Shown: positions 45,236 through 53,805 of the stretch, in pieces | Layout: every line of letters starts with the position of its first letter | Numbering within the stretch: the first letter of the stretch is position 1 | Source of the DNA: Pseudonocardiaceae bacterium | GTDB taxonomy: Bacteria > Actinomycetota > Actinomycetes > Mycobacteriales > Pseudonocardiaceae | Length of the DNA stretch: 64,000 nt | Direction of reading: 5' to 3' | NCBI GenBank assembly: GCA_009379845.1 | Contig: WHSZ01000010.1 | Location: 47,394-111,393, forward strand | Program-made: the position numbers and the translations under genes | Notes under the pieces: model-generated | What the model was told of the DNA's origin: nothing | Seen by the model: only the letters and a program-made list of their open reading frames with translations | Database searches by the model: none

Positions 45236-46210
45236 TCATTTCGCCGGATCCAGCCCCACCCAGGTAGGCGAGGCGGGTTCCGCTCCGTCGGTGTGGTCCA
45301 GCCGGCGCAGAATCACACCTTCCCGGAGGGCCCACGGGCAAATCTCCAGCTCCGTTCGTGACAACGCTCGCATTGTCGCCTGTGCCACCAGGGCACCCGC
45401 AACCAGTTGGTGCGCCCGGCTCGAACTCACCCCCTCCAGTTCGGCCAGATCCGCCGCGGACATCCGGGAGATGAACGCGATCAGCTGGCGCAGCGCCACG
45501 TCGGTGAGAACCCGCGGCACCCTCGGTCCCGCCGAGGACGGTGCCGCGCCGGTGAGCCTGGCCAGGGACCGGAACGTCTTCGAGGTGGCGACGACCCGGT
45601 CCGGCTGGCCGAGCTTGGCCAGCTTCTTGGCAACCGGGCCGAGTTGCTCGTCCAGCCATGCCGAGGTGGTCACCAGCTCCTCCCGGCTTGGCGGATCGTG
45701 CTGGAACCGGGTGCGGGTGATGCGTCCGGCGCCGAGCGGCACCGAGAACGCCAGGTCAGGGGCCTCGTCGAGGCCAGCGCTCAGCTCGAGCGAACCACCG
45801 CCGATGTCCAGCACGAGCAGCTGGCCAGCCGACCAGCCGAACCAGCGGCGTACCGCGAGGAACGTCAGCCGTGCCTCGTCCTCTCCGGAGAGCACTTGGA
45901 TCTCGACGCCGGTCTCATCGCGAACCCTGCGTAGCACCTTGCTCACGTTGCTCGCCTCACGCACGGCCGAGGTGGCGAACGCCATCATCTCCTCGCAGCC
46001 CTGCAGCTGCGCGGATTCACGTGCGTCCCGCACGGTACGCACCAGCTTTTCGGCACCCACCTTGCTCAGCTCGCCGACGCCGTTGATCTGCTCGGCCAGC
46101 CGCAGCACCGTCTTCTCCGAGTGCATCGGCGTCGGGTGCGCACCGCGATGCGCGTCCACCACGAGTAGGTGGACGGTGTTGGATCCGACGTCCAGGACGC
46201 CTAGGCGCAT
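45236..46210 (-). CDS. exopolyphosphatase/pppGpp phosphohydrolase (Ppx/GppA, Rv0496-like)
   Basis: A 324-residue actin-fold phosphatase: phosphate-1 loop MRLGVLDVGSNTVHLLVVD (1-19), LRLAEQINGVGELS, AFATSAVREASN, catalytic-Glu region VLSGEDEARLTFLAVRRWFG (about 130-150), and phosphate-2 loop LLVLDIGGGSLELSAG (about 158-172). The short version (without the HD-like C-terminal domain) is the mycobacterial Ppx1/2 type. It degrades polyphosphate or acts on (p)ppGpp. It is next to regX3, linking it to phosphate control. Confidence 0.93.
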   Translation of the reverse strand: MRLGVLDVGSNTVHLLVVDAHRGAHPTPMHSEKTVLRLAEQINGVGELSKVGAEKLVRTVRDARESAQLQGCEEMMAFATSAVREASNVSKVLRRVRDETGVEIQVLSGEDEARLTFLAVRRWFGWSAGQLLVLDIGGGSLELSAGLDEAPDLAFSVPLGAGRITRTRFQHDPPSREELVTTSAWLDEQLGPVAKKLAKLGQPDRVVATSKTFRSLARLTGAAPSSAGPRVPRVLTDVALRQLIAFISRMSAADLAELEGVSSSRAHQLVAGALVAQATMRALSRTELEICPWALREGVILRRLDHTDGAEPASPTWVGLDPAK

Positions 46211-46276
46211 GGCGAACTACGTTACCTGCCCGTCATCCGAGCGCGACGTGGTGTGCCGGAGTTCGTGACGGCCGCG

Positions 46277-46966
46277 CTAAGTCTCGAACTTGTAGCCAAG
46301 CCCGCGCACCGTGACCAGGTGACGCGGTGAGCCGGGATCCGGCTCGATCTTCGCGCGCAGCCGCTTCACGTGCACGTCGAGGGTTTTGGTGTCGCCGACG
46401 TAGTCCGCGCCCCACACCCTGTCGATCAGCTGCGCCCTCGTCAGCACCCGGCCGACGTTGCGCAGCAGGTACTCGAGCAGCTCGAATTCCTTGAGCGGCA
46501 ACGAGACGTCCGCACCGCCCACGGTCACCACGTGCCGCTCGACGTCCATCCGCACCGGCCCGCCCGCGAGCACCTGCGGTCCCGCCTCGGCGTCGGGTCC
46601 GGCCTCGGTTCCCCTGCGCAGCACCGCGCGCACCCTGGCGATCAGCTCGCGCGCCGAGTACGGCTTGGTGATGTAGTCGTCCGCGCCGAGTTCGAGGCCG
46701 ACCACCTTGTCGATCTCGCTGTCCCTGGCCGTCACCATGATCACCGGCACCGTGGACCGGGTGCGCAGCTGCTTGCACACGTCGGTGCCGCTCATCCCTG
46801 GCAGCATCAGGTCGAGCAGCACGATGTCCGCTCCGTTGCGGTCGAACTCGTCGAGCGCCTGCTGGCCATCGCCAGCGACCGCGGCGGTGAACCCCTCCTT
46901 GCGCAGCATGAACGCCAACGGGTCGGCGAAGGACTCCTCGTCCTCGATGATCAGCACCCTCGTCAC
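46277..46966 (-). CDS. regX3: OmpR-type response regulator RegX3
   Basis: A 229-residue regulator: receiver domain (LIIEDEESFADPLAFMLRKEGF, phospho-Asp in VLLDLMLPGMSG at about 52, Lys in DYITKPYSARELIARVRA), then winged helix (VSLPLKEFELLEYLLRNVGRVLTRAQLIDRVWG, TLDVHVKRLRAKIE, VTVRGLGYKFE). RegX3 governs phosphate starvation responses (Pho-type) in actinobacteria. GTG 46966 with GAGGAGG. The sensor gene lies 100 bp upstream on the same strand. Confidence 0.94.
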   Translation of the reverse strand: MTRVLIIEDEESFADPLAFMLRKEGFTAAVAGDGQQALDEFDRNGADIVLLDLMLPGMSGTDVCKQLRTRSTVPVIMVTARDSEIDKVVGLELGADDYITKPYSARELIARVRAVLRRGTEAGPDAEAGPQVLAGGPVRMDVERHVVTVGGADVSLPLKEFELLEYLLRNVGRVLTRAQLIDRVWGADYVGDTKTLDVHVKRLRAKIEPDPGSPRHLVTVRGLGYKFET

Positions 46967-47066
46967 TCGTCCTCCTCGCGGTATCGGCGCGGGACACCCG
47001 CACCAGGGCAGCTCGCCGGCCAAGCGACGAGTCGTGCCGCAGCTGATAGTGATCTCGCGAGCTCGA

Positions 47067-48254
47067 TCACGTCGTTCCTCCATGATCCGTACGGACGCTG
47101 TCGTTGCGCTCCGCGGTCTCGGTGGCTGGCAGGTCTAGCCGGGCAGCCGGCTCGGCGCCGTTCACCCGGTGCGCCGGGATGCGCAGGGTGAACGTAGAAC
47201 CCGTGCCCGGACGGCTCCACAACCGCACGCCGCCGCCGTGATTCGCCGCGACGTGCTTCACGATCGCCAGGCCAAGACCGGTCCCGCCGGTCGCCCTGGA
47301 GCGCGCCTTGTCGACCCGGTAGAACCGTTCGAACACGCGCTGCTGCTGGTCCTCCGGGATACCGATGCCCCGGTCGGTCACCGCGACTTCCACGAAGTTG
47401 TCGACCAGCCGGCGGCTGATGGACACCGGGCTGCCCTGCGGCGAGTAGGCGACGGCGTTCTCAAGCAGGTTGGAAAGCGCGGTGACCAGCAGGGTGCGAT
47501 CGCCGTCCATCAGCAGCCCGCTCGGCTCGTCGGTGGCCACGTTGATCTCCGCGGATTCGGCGGACAGTTCGACCCGGCCGAGCGCCTCGTGGATCACCGC
47601 GTCCACCTCGACGGTGTGCATCTCCGGCAACCGCTCGGCACCCTGCAACCGGGACAGCTCGATCAGCTCGGTTACCAGTGTGCCCAGCCGGGTGGATTCG
47701 TGCAGGATCTTGCCGCTGAACCGGCGGACCTCGTCCGGGTCGTCCGCGCCGTCCATTACGGCCTCCGCGAGCAGGGCGAGCGCGCCGACCGGGGTCTTGA
47801 GCTCGTGGCTGACATTGGCCACGAAGTCGCGCCTGGTGGCCTCGAGGCGCACCGCCTCGGAGGTGTCCGCGGCGTCCACCACGGTGAAGCCCTCGCCGAG
47901 CACCGCCTCCGGCTGCCGGCCCCGCGCCTCCAGCGGGGACAGGTCGATCTCCATCGGCTCGCCGGTCTCCGCGACCACGTCGGCTGCCGTGCGGGCCCGC
48001 TCGTCCGCCTGGTTGTTGCGCACCAGGCCGAGCACGTTCGCCCGCGGGTTGTGCAGCACCACGTCGCCGAACCTGTTGAGCACCGCGACCCCGTTGTGCG
48101 AGGACTGCAGGATGCGGTGCAGCAGCTCGGCAACGGTCGGGCCGGATGGCTGCCGCTCGGCGCCGGCCTGGCGGGAGCGGGCGATCAGGAAGCCAACGGC
48201 CCCGCCGACCAGCAACGCACCGATCGACACGGCAAGGCAACCCAATACGGTCAC
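47067..48254 (-). CDS. senX3: sensor histidine kinase SenX3
   Basis: A 395-residue kinase: one or two N-terminal helices (VLGCLAVSIGALLVGGAVGFLIA), a PAS-like domain (about 40-120: ILQSSHNGVAVLNRFGDVVLHNPRANVLG), HisKA with FVANVSHELKTPVGALALLAEA (phospho-His about 150), and HATPase blocks (LLENAVAYSP, VAVTDRGIGIPEDQQQRVFERFYR, TGGTGLGLAIVKHVAANHGG). It phosphorylates RegX3 under low phosphate. GTG at 48254. The 100-bp gap to regX3 shows no clear structure. Confidence 0.94.
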   Translation of the reverse strand: MTVLGCLAVSIGALLVGGAVGFLIARSRQAGAERQPSGPTVAELLHRILQSSHNGVAVLNRFGDVVLHNPRANVLGLVRNNQADERARTAADVVAETGEPMEIDLSPLEARGRQPEAVLGEGFTVVDAADTSEAVRLEATRRDFVANVSHELKTPVGALALLAEAVMDGADDPDEVRRFSGKILHESTRLGTLVTELIELSRLQGAERLPEMHTVEVDAVIHEALGRVELSAESAEINVATDEPSGLLMDGDRTLLVTALSNLLENAVAYSPQGSPVSISRRLVDNFVEVAVTDRGIGIPEDQQQRVFERFYRVDKARSRATGGTGLGLAIVKHVAANHGGGVRLWSRPGTGSTFTLRIPAHRVNGAEPAARLDLPATETAERNDSVRTDHGGTT

Positions 48255-48409
48255 GCCTCGAATCGTAAGCGCGTACCCACCCCGTGGGCCTAGCCCAAAA
48301 TGCCGTTCAGTGACGGCTGCGACATCACACCGGCCGGATGTTCGCTACCCAGCTACCGGCTCGCCAGCCGTCGTTCACCCGACCGTGTCCGCGCCCCTGC
48401 TGCGCACCG

Positions 48410-49276
48410 TCAGCTGGACCCGATCGAGTTCAGCTCGGCGTAGTCGTGCTCGTCGAGCGCCACATTGATCGCGGCGATGTTCTGCTCAAGATGGCGCACG
48501 CTACCGGTGCCAGGGATGAGCAGCATCGACGACGCGCGGCCGAGCAACCAGGCCAGCACTACCTGCGCGGGCGTGGCACCGCGCCTGCGGCTCACCGCGA
48601 CGATCCGCTCGTCGGCGAGGAAGTCCGGGTCCACATGCCCGCCGAGCGGGAAGAACGGCACGTACCCGATGCCCTGCTCGGCGCACGTGTCGACCAGCTT
48701 GTCGTCCGCCCGGTTGGCCAGGTTGTAGTGGTTCTGCACGCTGGCGACCGGGGCGATCCGCTGCGCCTCGGCGAGCCGGTCCGCCGTCACGTTGGACAGC
48801 CCGAGGTGCCGGATCAGGCCCTCCTCGCGCAGCTCTGCCAGCGCGGCGAAGTGCGCGGACAGCGGCTCGTCGGACGGTCCCTCCAGTCCGCCGACCCGGA
48901 GGTTCACCAGGTCGATCCGGTCGGTGCCCAGCTCGCGGAGGTTGTGCTCGACGTCGGCCCGCAGCTCGCGCGGCTCCGCGGGCGGCAGTTGTGTCGTGCC
49001 GTCGAACCGCGGTCCCACCTTCGTGGCCAGCACCAGGTCATCCGGGTACGGGTGCAGCGCCTCGCGGATCAGCGCGTTCGCCGAGACCCCGTCCCGCGCG
49101 TAGAACGCCGCGGTGTCGATGTGGTTCACGCCGAGCTCGACGGCGCGGCGCAGCACCCTGATCGCGTCGTCGGTGTTCGGCTGGGTACCCGTCGGCCAGG
49201 CGGGCAGCCGCATCGTGCCGAAGCCCATCCGGGCGATGTTCCGGTCCCCGCCGATGTTGAAGTATCCGTTCGTCAT
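48410..49276 (-). CDS. aldo/keto reductase
   Basis: A 288-residue NADPH-dependent TIM barrel: MGFGTMRLPAWPTG, VNHIDTAAFYARDGVSANALIREAL (catalytic Asp and Tyr, about 51-56), LVLATKVGP (Lys about 82), LRADVEHNLRELGTDRIDLVNLRVGG, IRHLGLSNVTADRL (about 155), and IPGTGSVRHLEQNIAA near the end. The usual catalytic His after the fourth strand reads NLRV here, so it may be a variant. ATG at 49276. It diverges from a regulator 97 bp away. Substrate unknown. Confidence 0.87.
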   Translation of the reverse strand: MTNGYFNIGGDRNIARMGFGTMRLPAWPTGTQPNTDDAIRVLRRAVELGVNHIDTAAFYARDGVSANALIREALHPYPDDLVLATKVGPRFDGTTQLPPAEPRELRADVEHNLRELGTDRIDLVNLRVGGLEGPSDEPLSAHFAALAELREEGLIRHLGLSNVTADRLAEAQRIAPVASVQNHYNLANRADDKLVDTCAEQGIGYVPFFPLGGHVDPDFLADERIVAVSRRRGATPAQVVLAWLLGRASSMLLIPGTGSVRHLEQNIAAINVALDEHDYAELNSIGSS

Positions 49277-49373
49277 GCCCCCAGGATGGTTGCCGGCAGG
49301 CGGGTTCGCCGTAGCGTTGGCAGGTTGTTGCCAGCCGTTGCCGTGCGGACGGCACGAGGACAACACTGGGCTC

Positions 49374-50012
49374 GTGGAGACAACCGGTGACGTCGTCGTG
49401 GTGCGCGGCGAGGAGGAACTGTTCGCGCGGGCAGGGCACCTGTGGGAGCACGTCAGCGATCTGGCATGCGCGGCGAACGACCTGTACACCTGGTCGGTGA
49501 CGCGGCCAAGCGGGCCGGAGCGGCAACAGCGGCCGGAGCGCATCCGGAAACTGTATCGGCCGGGAGTGCTGCTCGACCCGTCGACCGCGCAGCATCTGCG
49601 TGGTCTCGCCGATAGCGGCGCGGAGATCAGGATCACCCCGGACGAGATCAACGAGACGATCATCTTCGACCGGCGGATCGTCATCCTGGCGGGCGACGCG
49701 TCGTACGGGGTGCGCGGCTACAGCGTGATCACTCGCCAGGAGGTCGTGGCCGGGGTGCAGTCGCTGTTCGAGGCGGCCTGGCGGGCGGGCACCGAGCTGG
49801 CCGTCTACGACGCGCAGATCGCCGAGATCCGCACCCTCGCGCCGCGCATCATGGAGCTGCTCGGATCCGGCTGCAAGGACGAGACGGCCGCCCGCACCCT
49901 CGGCCTCGGGGTGCGCACCTACCGCCGGCGGGTGGCGGAGCTGATGAACGCACTCGGCGCGTCGTCCCGCTTCCAGGCCGGCGTCCGGGCCCGCGAACTC
50001 GGCGTCGTCTAG
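49374..50012 (+). CDS. LuxR-type helix-turn-helix regulator divergent from the aldo/keto reductase
   Basis: A 212-residue protein starting GTG 49374. The first 150 residues form a mixed domain with the segments IRKLYRPGVLLDPSTAQHLRGLADSGAEIRI and RIVILAGDASYGVRGYSVITRQEVVAGVQSLFEAAWRAG, as in regulators of the TrmB/LuxR-like family. The last 60 (APRIMELLGSGCKDETAARTLGLGVRTYRRRVAELMNALGASSRFQAGVRA) is a LuxR-type helix-turn-helix. The 97-bp shared promoter holds short palindromes TGGCA/TGCCA and TGCCGT/ACGGCA (49339-49354). It probably controls the reductase. Confidence 0.72.
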   Translation: METTGDVVVVRGEEELFARAGHLWEHVSDLACAANDLYTWSVTRPSGPERQQRPERIRKLYRPGVLLDPSTAQHLRGLADSGAEIRITPDEINETIIFDRRIVILAGDASYGVRGYSVITRQEVVAGVQSLFEAAWRAGTELAVYDAQIAEIRTLAPRIMELLGSGCKDETAARTLGLGVRTYRRRVAELMNALGASSRFQAGVRARELGVV

Positions 50013-50042
50013 CCCAGCCAGTTCCGCGTTCCGCAGCCATTT

Positions 50043-50152
50043 CCGCGTTCAGCGGGCTAACCGCGGTGCTTAGGCATGCTCAGTACCGCGTTTAGCGGGC
50101 TAACCGCGGTAGTTGGGTACGCTAAGTACCGCGTTTAGCGGGCTAACCGCGG
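50043..50152. repeat. palindromic repeat array, site E (three units, forward orientation)
   Basis: Units at 50043-50066, 50086-50109 and 50129-50152: three copies exactly 43 bp apart, the longest array seen. The last base of the third unit touches the stop codon of the MFS gene (TTA on the plus strand, 50153-50155). It fills the gap between two converging genes (50013-50152). Confidence 0.88.
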
Positions 50153-51454
50153 TTATTCGGGTGCGCGGGGTGAGCCGACCGGCGCTCGGTATCGCCAGAA
50201 CGCCGGCAGCAGCGCCACCGCGACGATCACGAGCACGATCACCAGCACGCCGCCGCCGGACGCCGCGGCAGCGGTGCCGACGCCGGCCGCCGCCCAGCCG
50301 TGCGTGAGGTCGGCCAGCCGGGGCCCGCCGGCGACCACCACGGTGAACGCGCCCTGCATCCGGCCGCGCATCTCGTCGGTCGCCGCCGTCTGCAGGATCG
50401 CCGTCCGGTAGATCGCGCTCACCATGTCGGACGCGCCGCCGAGCGCGAGGAACAGCACCGCGAGCCACAGCGAACCGGACAGCCCGAAACCGATCACCGA
50501 GGCGCCCCAGGCGCAGATCGCCACCGTCACCGCGACGCCCTGCCGGCGGACCTTGCCGACCCAGCCGGAAAGCAGGCCGATCAGCACCGAGCCGACCGGG
50601 ATCGCGGCGAACAGCCAGCCGAGCGCCAGCCCGCCACCGGCCGGATCGCCGAACGTGCGCTCGGCCATCTCAGGGAACAGCGCCCTCGGCATGCCGGCGA
50701 CCATCGCGACGACGTCCACCACGAACGAGGCGAGCAGCACCTTCTGGGTTGCCATGTACCGGAAGCCGTCCAGCACGTCACGCACCCCGGCACGGCCGTT
50801 GCTCCTGGAAAGCGGTGGCAGCGCGGGCAACCGCCACACCGTGTACATCGCGAGGATCAGCGCGACGGTGTCGATGAGATACAGGATGGGTAGCCCGAGC
50901 ACCGGCAGCAGCGCGCCGGCGCCGAGCGGCCCGAACACCATCCCGAACGTCTGCACCGTGCCGGACAGCGCCGCGGCGGCCGGCAGCAGCTCGGTTGGCA
51001 CCAGCCGGGCGACGATCGCGCTGCGGGTCGGCATGTTGATGGCGAAGAACGCTTGGTTGACCGCGAGCAGCAGCAGCACCAGCCAGACCGAGTTCACCTG
51101 CAGGTACGCCTGCGCCCACAGCAGCGCGGAGACCACCGCGATGCCGGCGTTGCCGACCAGCAGCAGCTTGCGGCGATCAACGGCGTCCGCGATCGCACCG
51201 CCCCACAGGCCGAAGATCAGCAGGGGCAGCAGCGCCACCGCGCCGGTCAGCCCCACGTAGCCGGACGAACCGGTCAGGTCGAAGATCTGCTTGGGCACCG
51301 CCACCGTGGTCAGCTGGCTGCCGATCGCGGTAACCGCCGTACCGATCCACAGCCGGCGAAACGCCGGGATCTTGAGCGGGCGGATGTCCACCACGATCGA
51401 CCCCAGCACCTTGCGGGCACCGGTGGGTTCCGCCTCGTCAGCCTCGTTCGCCAC
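50153..51454 (-). CDS. MFS transporter (EntS/enterobactin-exporter-like, MFS_3)
   Basis: A 433-residue transporter with about twelve helices: FRRLWIGTAVTAIGSQLTTVAVPKQIFDLTGSSGYVGLTG (about 32-71), WGGAIADAVDRRKLLLVGNAG (the loop 2-3 motif), NMPTRSAIVARLVPTELLPAAAALSG and MRGRMQGAFTVVVAGGPRLADL. The family exports siderophores, drugs or other small molecules; there is no linked biosynthetic gene here. Its stop is supplied at the edge of the site E repeat array. Confidence 0.85.
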   Translation of the reverse strand: MANEADEAEPTGARKVLGSIVVDIRPLKIPAFRRLWIGTAVTAIGSQLTTVAVPKQIFDLTGSSGYVGLTGAVALLPLLIFGLWGGAIADAVDRRKLLLVGNAGIAVVSALLWAQAYLQVNSVWLVLLLLAVNQAFFAINMPTRSAIVARLVPTELLPAAAALSGTVQTFGMVFGPLGAGALLPVLGLPILYLIDTVALILAMYTVWRLPALPPLSRSNGRAGVRDVLDGFRYMATQKVLLASFVVDVVAMVAGMPRALFPEMAERTFGDPAGGGLALGWLFAAIPVGSVLIGLLSGWVGKVRRQGVAVTVAICAWGASVIGFGLSGSLWLAVLFLALGGASDMVSAIYRTAILQTAATDEMRGRMQGAFTVVVAGGPRLADLTHGWAAAGVGTAAAASGGGVLVIVLVIVAVALLPAFWRYRAPVGSPRAPE

Positions 51455-51541
51455 GACGAGCCAGCTTAGCGCTGCTAACTATCCGCACCGCCGGCCGTCA
51501 CGCCAACCGTCGCCAACCGTCGTGCTGGCGGGGGCGTGGGA

Positions 51542-52318
51542 TCAGCGGCCCTGGTTGGCGACGGCCTTGATGGCGTCCGCGGCCGCGGCCGGGTCGAGGT
51601 AGGTGCCGCCAGGATTCCGCGGGCTCAGCGATTCGTCCAGGTCATAGCGCAGCGGGATACCGGTCGGGATGTTCAGCCCGGCGATCTCGTCGTCCGAGAC
51701 GCCGTCCAGGTGCTTGACGAGCGCGCGCAGCGAGTTGCCGTGCGCGGCGATCAGCACGGTGTGCCCGGCGCGCAGGTCCGGAACGATGTCGCTCTCCCAG
51801 TACGGCAACAGCCGCGCGACGACGTCCTTCAGGCATTCGGTCAGCGGCATCGCCTCGCCGAGCCCGCCGTAACGCACGTCCGCGTCCTGGCTGTACTCGC
51901 CGCCCGGCTCGATGGGCGGCGGCGGCGTGTCGTACGAGCGCCGCCAGGCCATGAACTGCTCCTCGCCGTACTCCTCGCGGATCTGCGCCTTGTCCTTACC
52001 TTGCAGCGCGCCGTAGTGCCGCTCGTTGAGCCGCCAGTCCCGGCGCACGTCGATCCAGTGCCGGTCGGCGGCGTCCAACGCGAGGTTGGCCGTGGAGATC
52101 GCCCGCCGCAGCAGCGAGGTGTGCACCACATCCGGCAGCAGGCCCGTGTCCCGCAGCAGCTCGCCGCCACGGGTTGCTTCGATTTCGCCCTTCTCCGACA
52201 GCGGCACGTCCACCCAGCCGGTGAACAGGTTCACCGCGTTCCACGTACTCTCGCCGTGCCGGAGCAGCACAAGCGTTCCGACGGATGGGGTTCCGATAGC
52301 CGGGTTCACCTCAACCAT
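51542..52318 (-). CDS. gpmA: 2,3-bisphosphoglycerate-dependent phosphoglycerate mutase
   Basis: A 258-residue glycolytic/gluconeogenic enzyme: [28 protein letters not shown] (catalytic His about 21), [48 protein letters not shown], and [21 protein letters not shown] (second His about 190). Length and motifs are textbook. ATG at 52318. It is next to regX3/senX3 and the Rv0487-mshA block, as in mycobacteria (Rv0489). The gap upstream (52319-52800) holds two strong hairpins. Confidence 0.96.
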   Translation of the reverse strand: MVEVNPAIGTPSVGTLVLLRHGESTWNAVNLFTGWVDVPLSEKGEIEATRGGELLRDTGLLPDVVHTSLLRRAISTANLALDAADRHWIDVRRDWRLNERHYGALQGKDKAQIREEYGEEQFMAWRRSYDTPPPPIEPGGEYSQDADVRYGGLGEAMPLTECLKDVVARLLPYWESDIVPDLRAGHTVLIAAHGNSLRALVKHLDGVSDDEIAGLNIPTGIPLRYDLDESLSPRNPGGTYLDPAAAADAIKAVANQGR

Positions 52319-52800
52319 GCCGCCCAGCGTGCCAGAGCGACACGGTACGAGGACGGCCGGGCGAGATTGTGCGAACGGGGGACGAGAGTGCGAACATCTC
52401 GGTGACCAGATAACAGGTTGATAGTCCCCCTTTTAGGCCTCTGACCTTCACCTGATCGCGTCAGCGCAGCGATCGGAGCTACGGAAACGAACGTTCTGAG
52501 ATCGAGCCGTTACCTAACGGCGTCACATTCACACAATTGGGTCGCCCTGTGCTCTTGTGGATACGGTGAGTTTCCTGCAAAGTTTGGTCAGCTCTGCTTG
52601 GTCGGTATCCACGCACTCCACCGGCCGAGGCAGGGCTTCATTCGCGGCTCGTCTCCCCTGCCGAGCCGCGACCCGCCAGGCCCTGGGGAACCCCCCGCCG
52701 CAGGAGCCAGTGACAGCGGGTTTGGTGCGGGGCGGCTCGAGTTTCGCGACTCCCCCCTCCCTCGAGCCGCTCCGCAGCCGCAATCCGGCCCCGGTTCGGG
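52319..52800. other. 482-bp gap with two strong, mutually complementary hairpins
   Basis: No gene is supported. Hairpin 1: CGCGGCTCG (52643-52651) with CGAGCCGCG (52662-52670), loop of 10. Hairpin 2: GCGGCTCGAG (52732-52741) with CTCGAGCCGC (52761-52770), loop of 19. All four arms share the core CGGCTCG or its complement, so arms of one hairpin can pair with the other. A third, longer loop joins GTGGATAC (52557-52564) to GTATCCAC (52605-52612). Read leftwards, hairpin 2 is 30-70 bases past the DUF4349 stop, and both are upstream of gpmA. Confidence 0.7.
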
Positions 52801-53733
52801 TCAGCTCTCGGCTACTGGTTGCGGCGCGGCGCCGATCTTCCGCCTCCGCAGCACGATCCTGGCGATCACCAGCGCGGGAACCCCGAACACCAGGACGAAG
52901 GGCAGCGCGGCTCCGATACCGGTCAGTGCGGCACCACTGGCGCCGAGAAACGCGTTCCAGCCGCCGGCCAGCCCGCCGAGGAAACCGTCCGGCTCCTGCG
53001 GCACCGGCGCCGGCCCGGTGCTCACCCGCAGCCGCACGGTGGAAAGCGCGACCCGCCCGGACAGGGCGTCCTGCTGCGCCCGCAGCGATTCCAGCTCGGC
53101 CTCCCTGCTGGCGAGCTCGCTCTCCACGGAAACCACCTCGGACACCGAACTCGCGCGATCGAGCAACGCCCGCACCCGTTCAACGCTCGCCTGCTGGGAA
53201 GCCAACCGGGTACGCACGTCCACGACCTGCTCGGTGACGTCCTCTGCGCGTAGCTTCTTCGTGGTCACCCTTCCGAGCCCTTCGAGTTCACTCAGGGTGG
53301 AGTCCAGCCGGTTGGACGGCACCTTGAGCGTCAGGTTCGCGGTCTTGTCACCGGTGTTCTCGGAGCCGACGTACCCGTCCGCGTTATCCACGATCGTGCG
53401 GGCAAGCCGCGCCACCCGGTGAACGTTGTCCGCCCGCATCGCCAACGTCGCGGTACGGGCGAGTTGCCGCTGCTGGGTGGGCACGAGCTGGGTCCGGGCC
53501 CCGCCCCGACCCGACCGCGTGGACTTGCCGGATTCGTCGGCCGGCGCGGAATCCGGCCGGGCGGCCGAACCCGAATCGGTTCCCTCCGAGCGCTGGGGCT
53601 GCGGTGCCATCGCGGCGCTTTCCCCGTCTCCCCCCGAATTCCCCGAACTCCCCGAATCCCCCGAGCAGCCAGCCACCCCGCTGCCCAGTATCCCCAGCAC
53701 GAGAATCAATCCCGCCAGTTTCGCTGCTTTCAT
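52801..53733 (-). CDS. DUF4349 lipoprotein
   Basis: A 310-residue lipoprotein. The signal peptide MKAAKLAGLILVLGILGSGVAGC has its lipobox Cys at about 23. A Ser/Gly/Asp-rich linker follows (to about 85), then the DUF4349 domain (LARTATLAMRADNVHRVARLARTIVDNADGYVGSE...NLTLKVPSNRLDSTLSELEGLGRVTTKKLRAEDVTEQVVDVRTRLASQQASVERVRALLDRA). A transmembrane helix (LPFVLVFGVPALVIARIVL) and a basic tail finish it. A coiled coil lies at about 170-215. Function unknown; envelope association is clear. Confidence 0.85.
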   Translation of the reverse strand: MKAAKLAGLILVLGILGSGVAGCSGDSGSSGNSGGDGESAAMAPQPQRSEGTDSGSAARPDSAPADESGKSTRSGRGGARTQLVPTQQRQLARTATLAMRADNVHRVARLARTIVDNADGYVGSENTGDKTANLTLKVPSNRLDSTLSELEGLGRVTTKKLRAEDVTEQVVDVRTRLASQQASVERVRALLDRASSVSEVVSVESELASREAELESLRAQQDALSGRVALSTVRLRVSTGPAPVPQEPDGFLGGLAGGWNAFLGASGAALTGIGAALPFVLVFGVPALVIARIVLRRRKIGAAPQPVAES

Positions 53734-53805
53734 CGCCGTCCTCCCAATCCTCGGTCTTCGCGGAAAGGACGGAACGGCGAGCCCGGATGGTTGTACGCGC
53801 GGGCC

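Noticed and set aside
49113..49373. An 87-codon N-terminal extension of the LuxR-type regulator
   Set aside because: It would run through the 5' end of the divergent aldo/keto reductase gene and has no regulator-like sequence; GTG 49374 gives the natural start.
1947..50152. CRISPR array from the regularly spaced 24-bp palindromes
   Set aside because: Arrays have at most three units, spacers are 19 bp and share conserved ends across sites, and no cas gene is present. Dispersed sites between unrelated genes do not fit CRISPR.
52557..53237. 227-codon plus-strand frame upstream of the lipoprotein gene
   Set aside because: Arg/Ser/Pro-rich, antisense to the DUF4349 gene for most of its length, and without a ribosome site.
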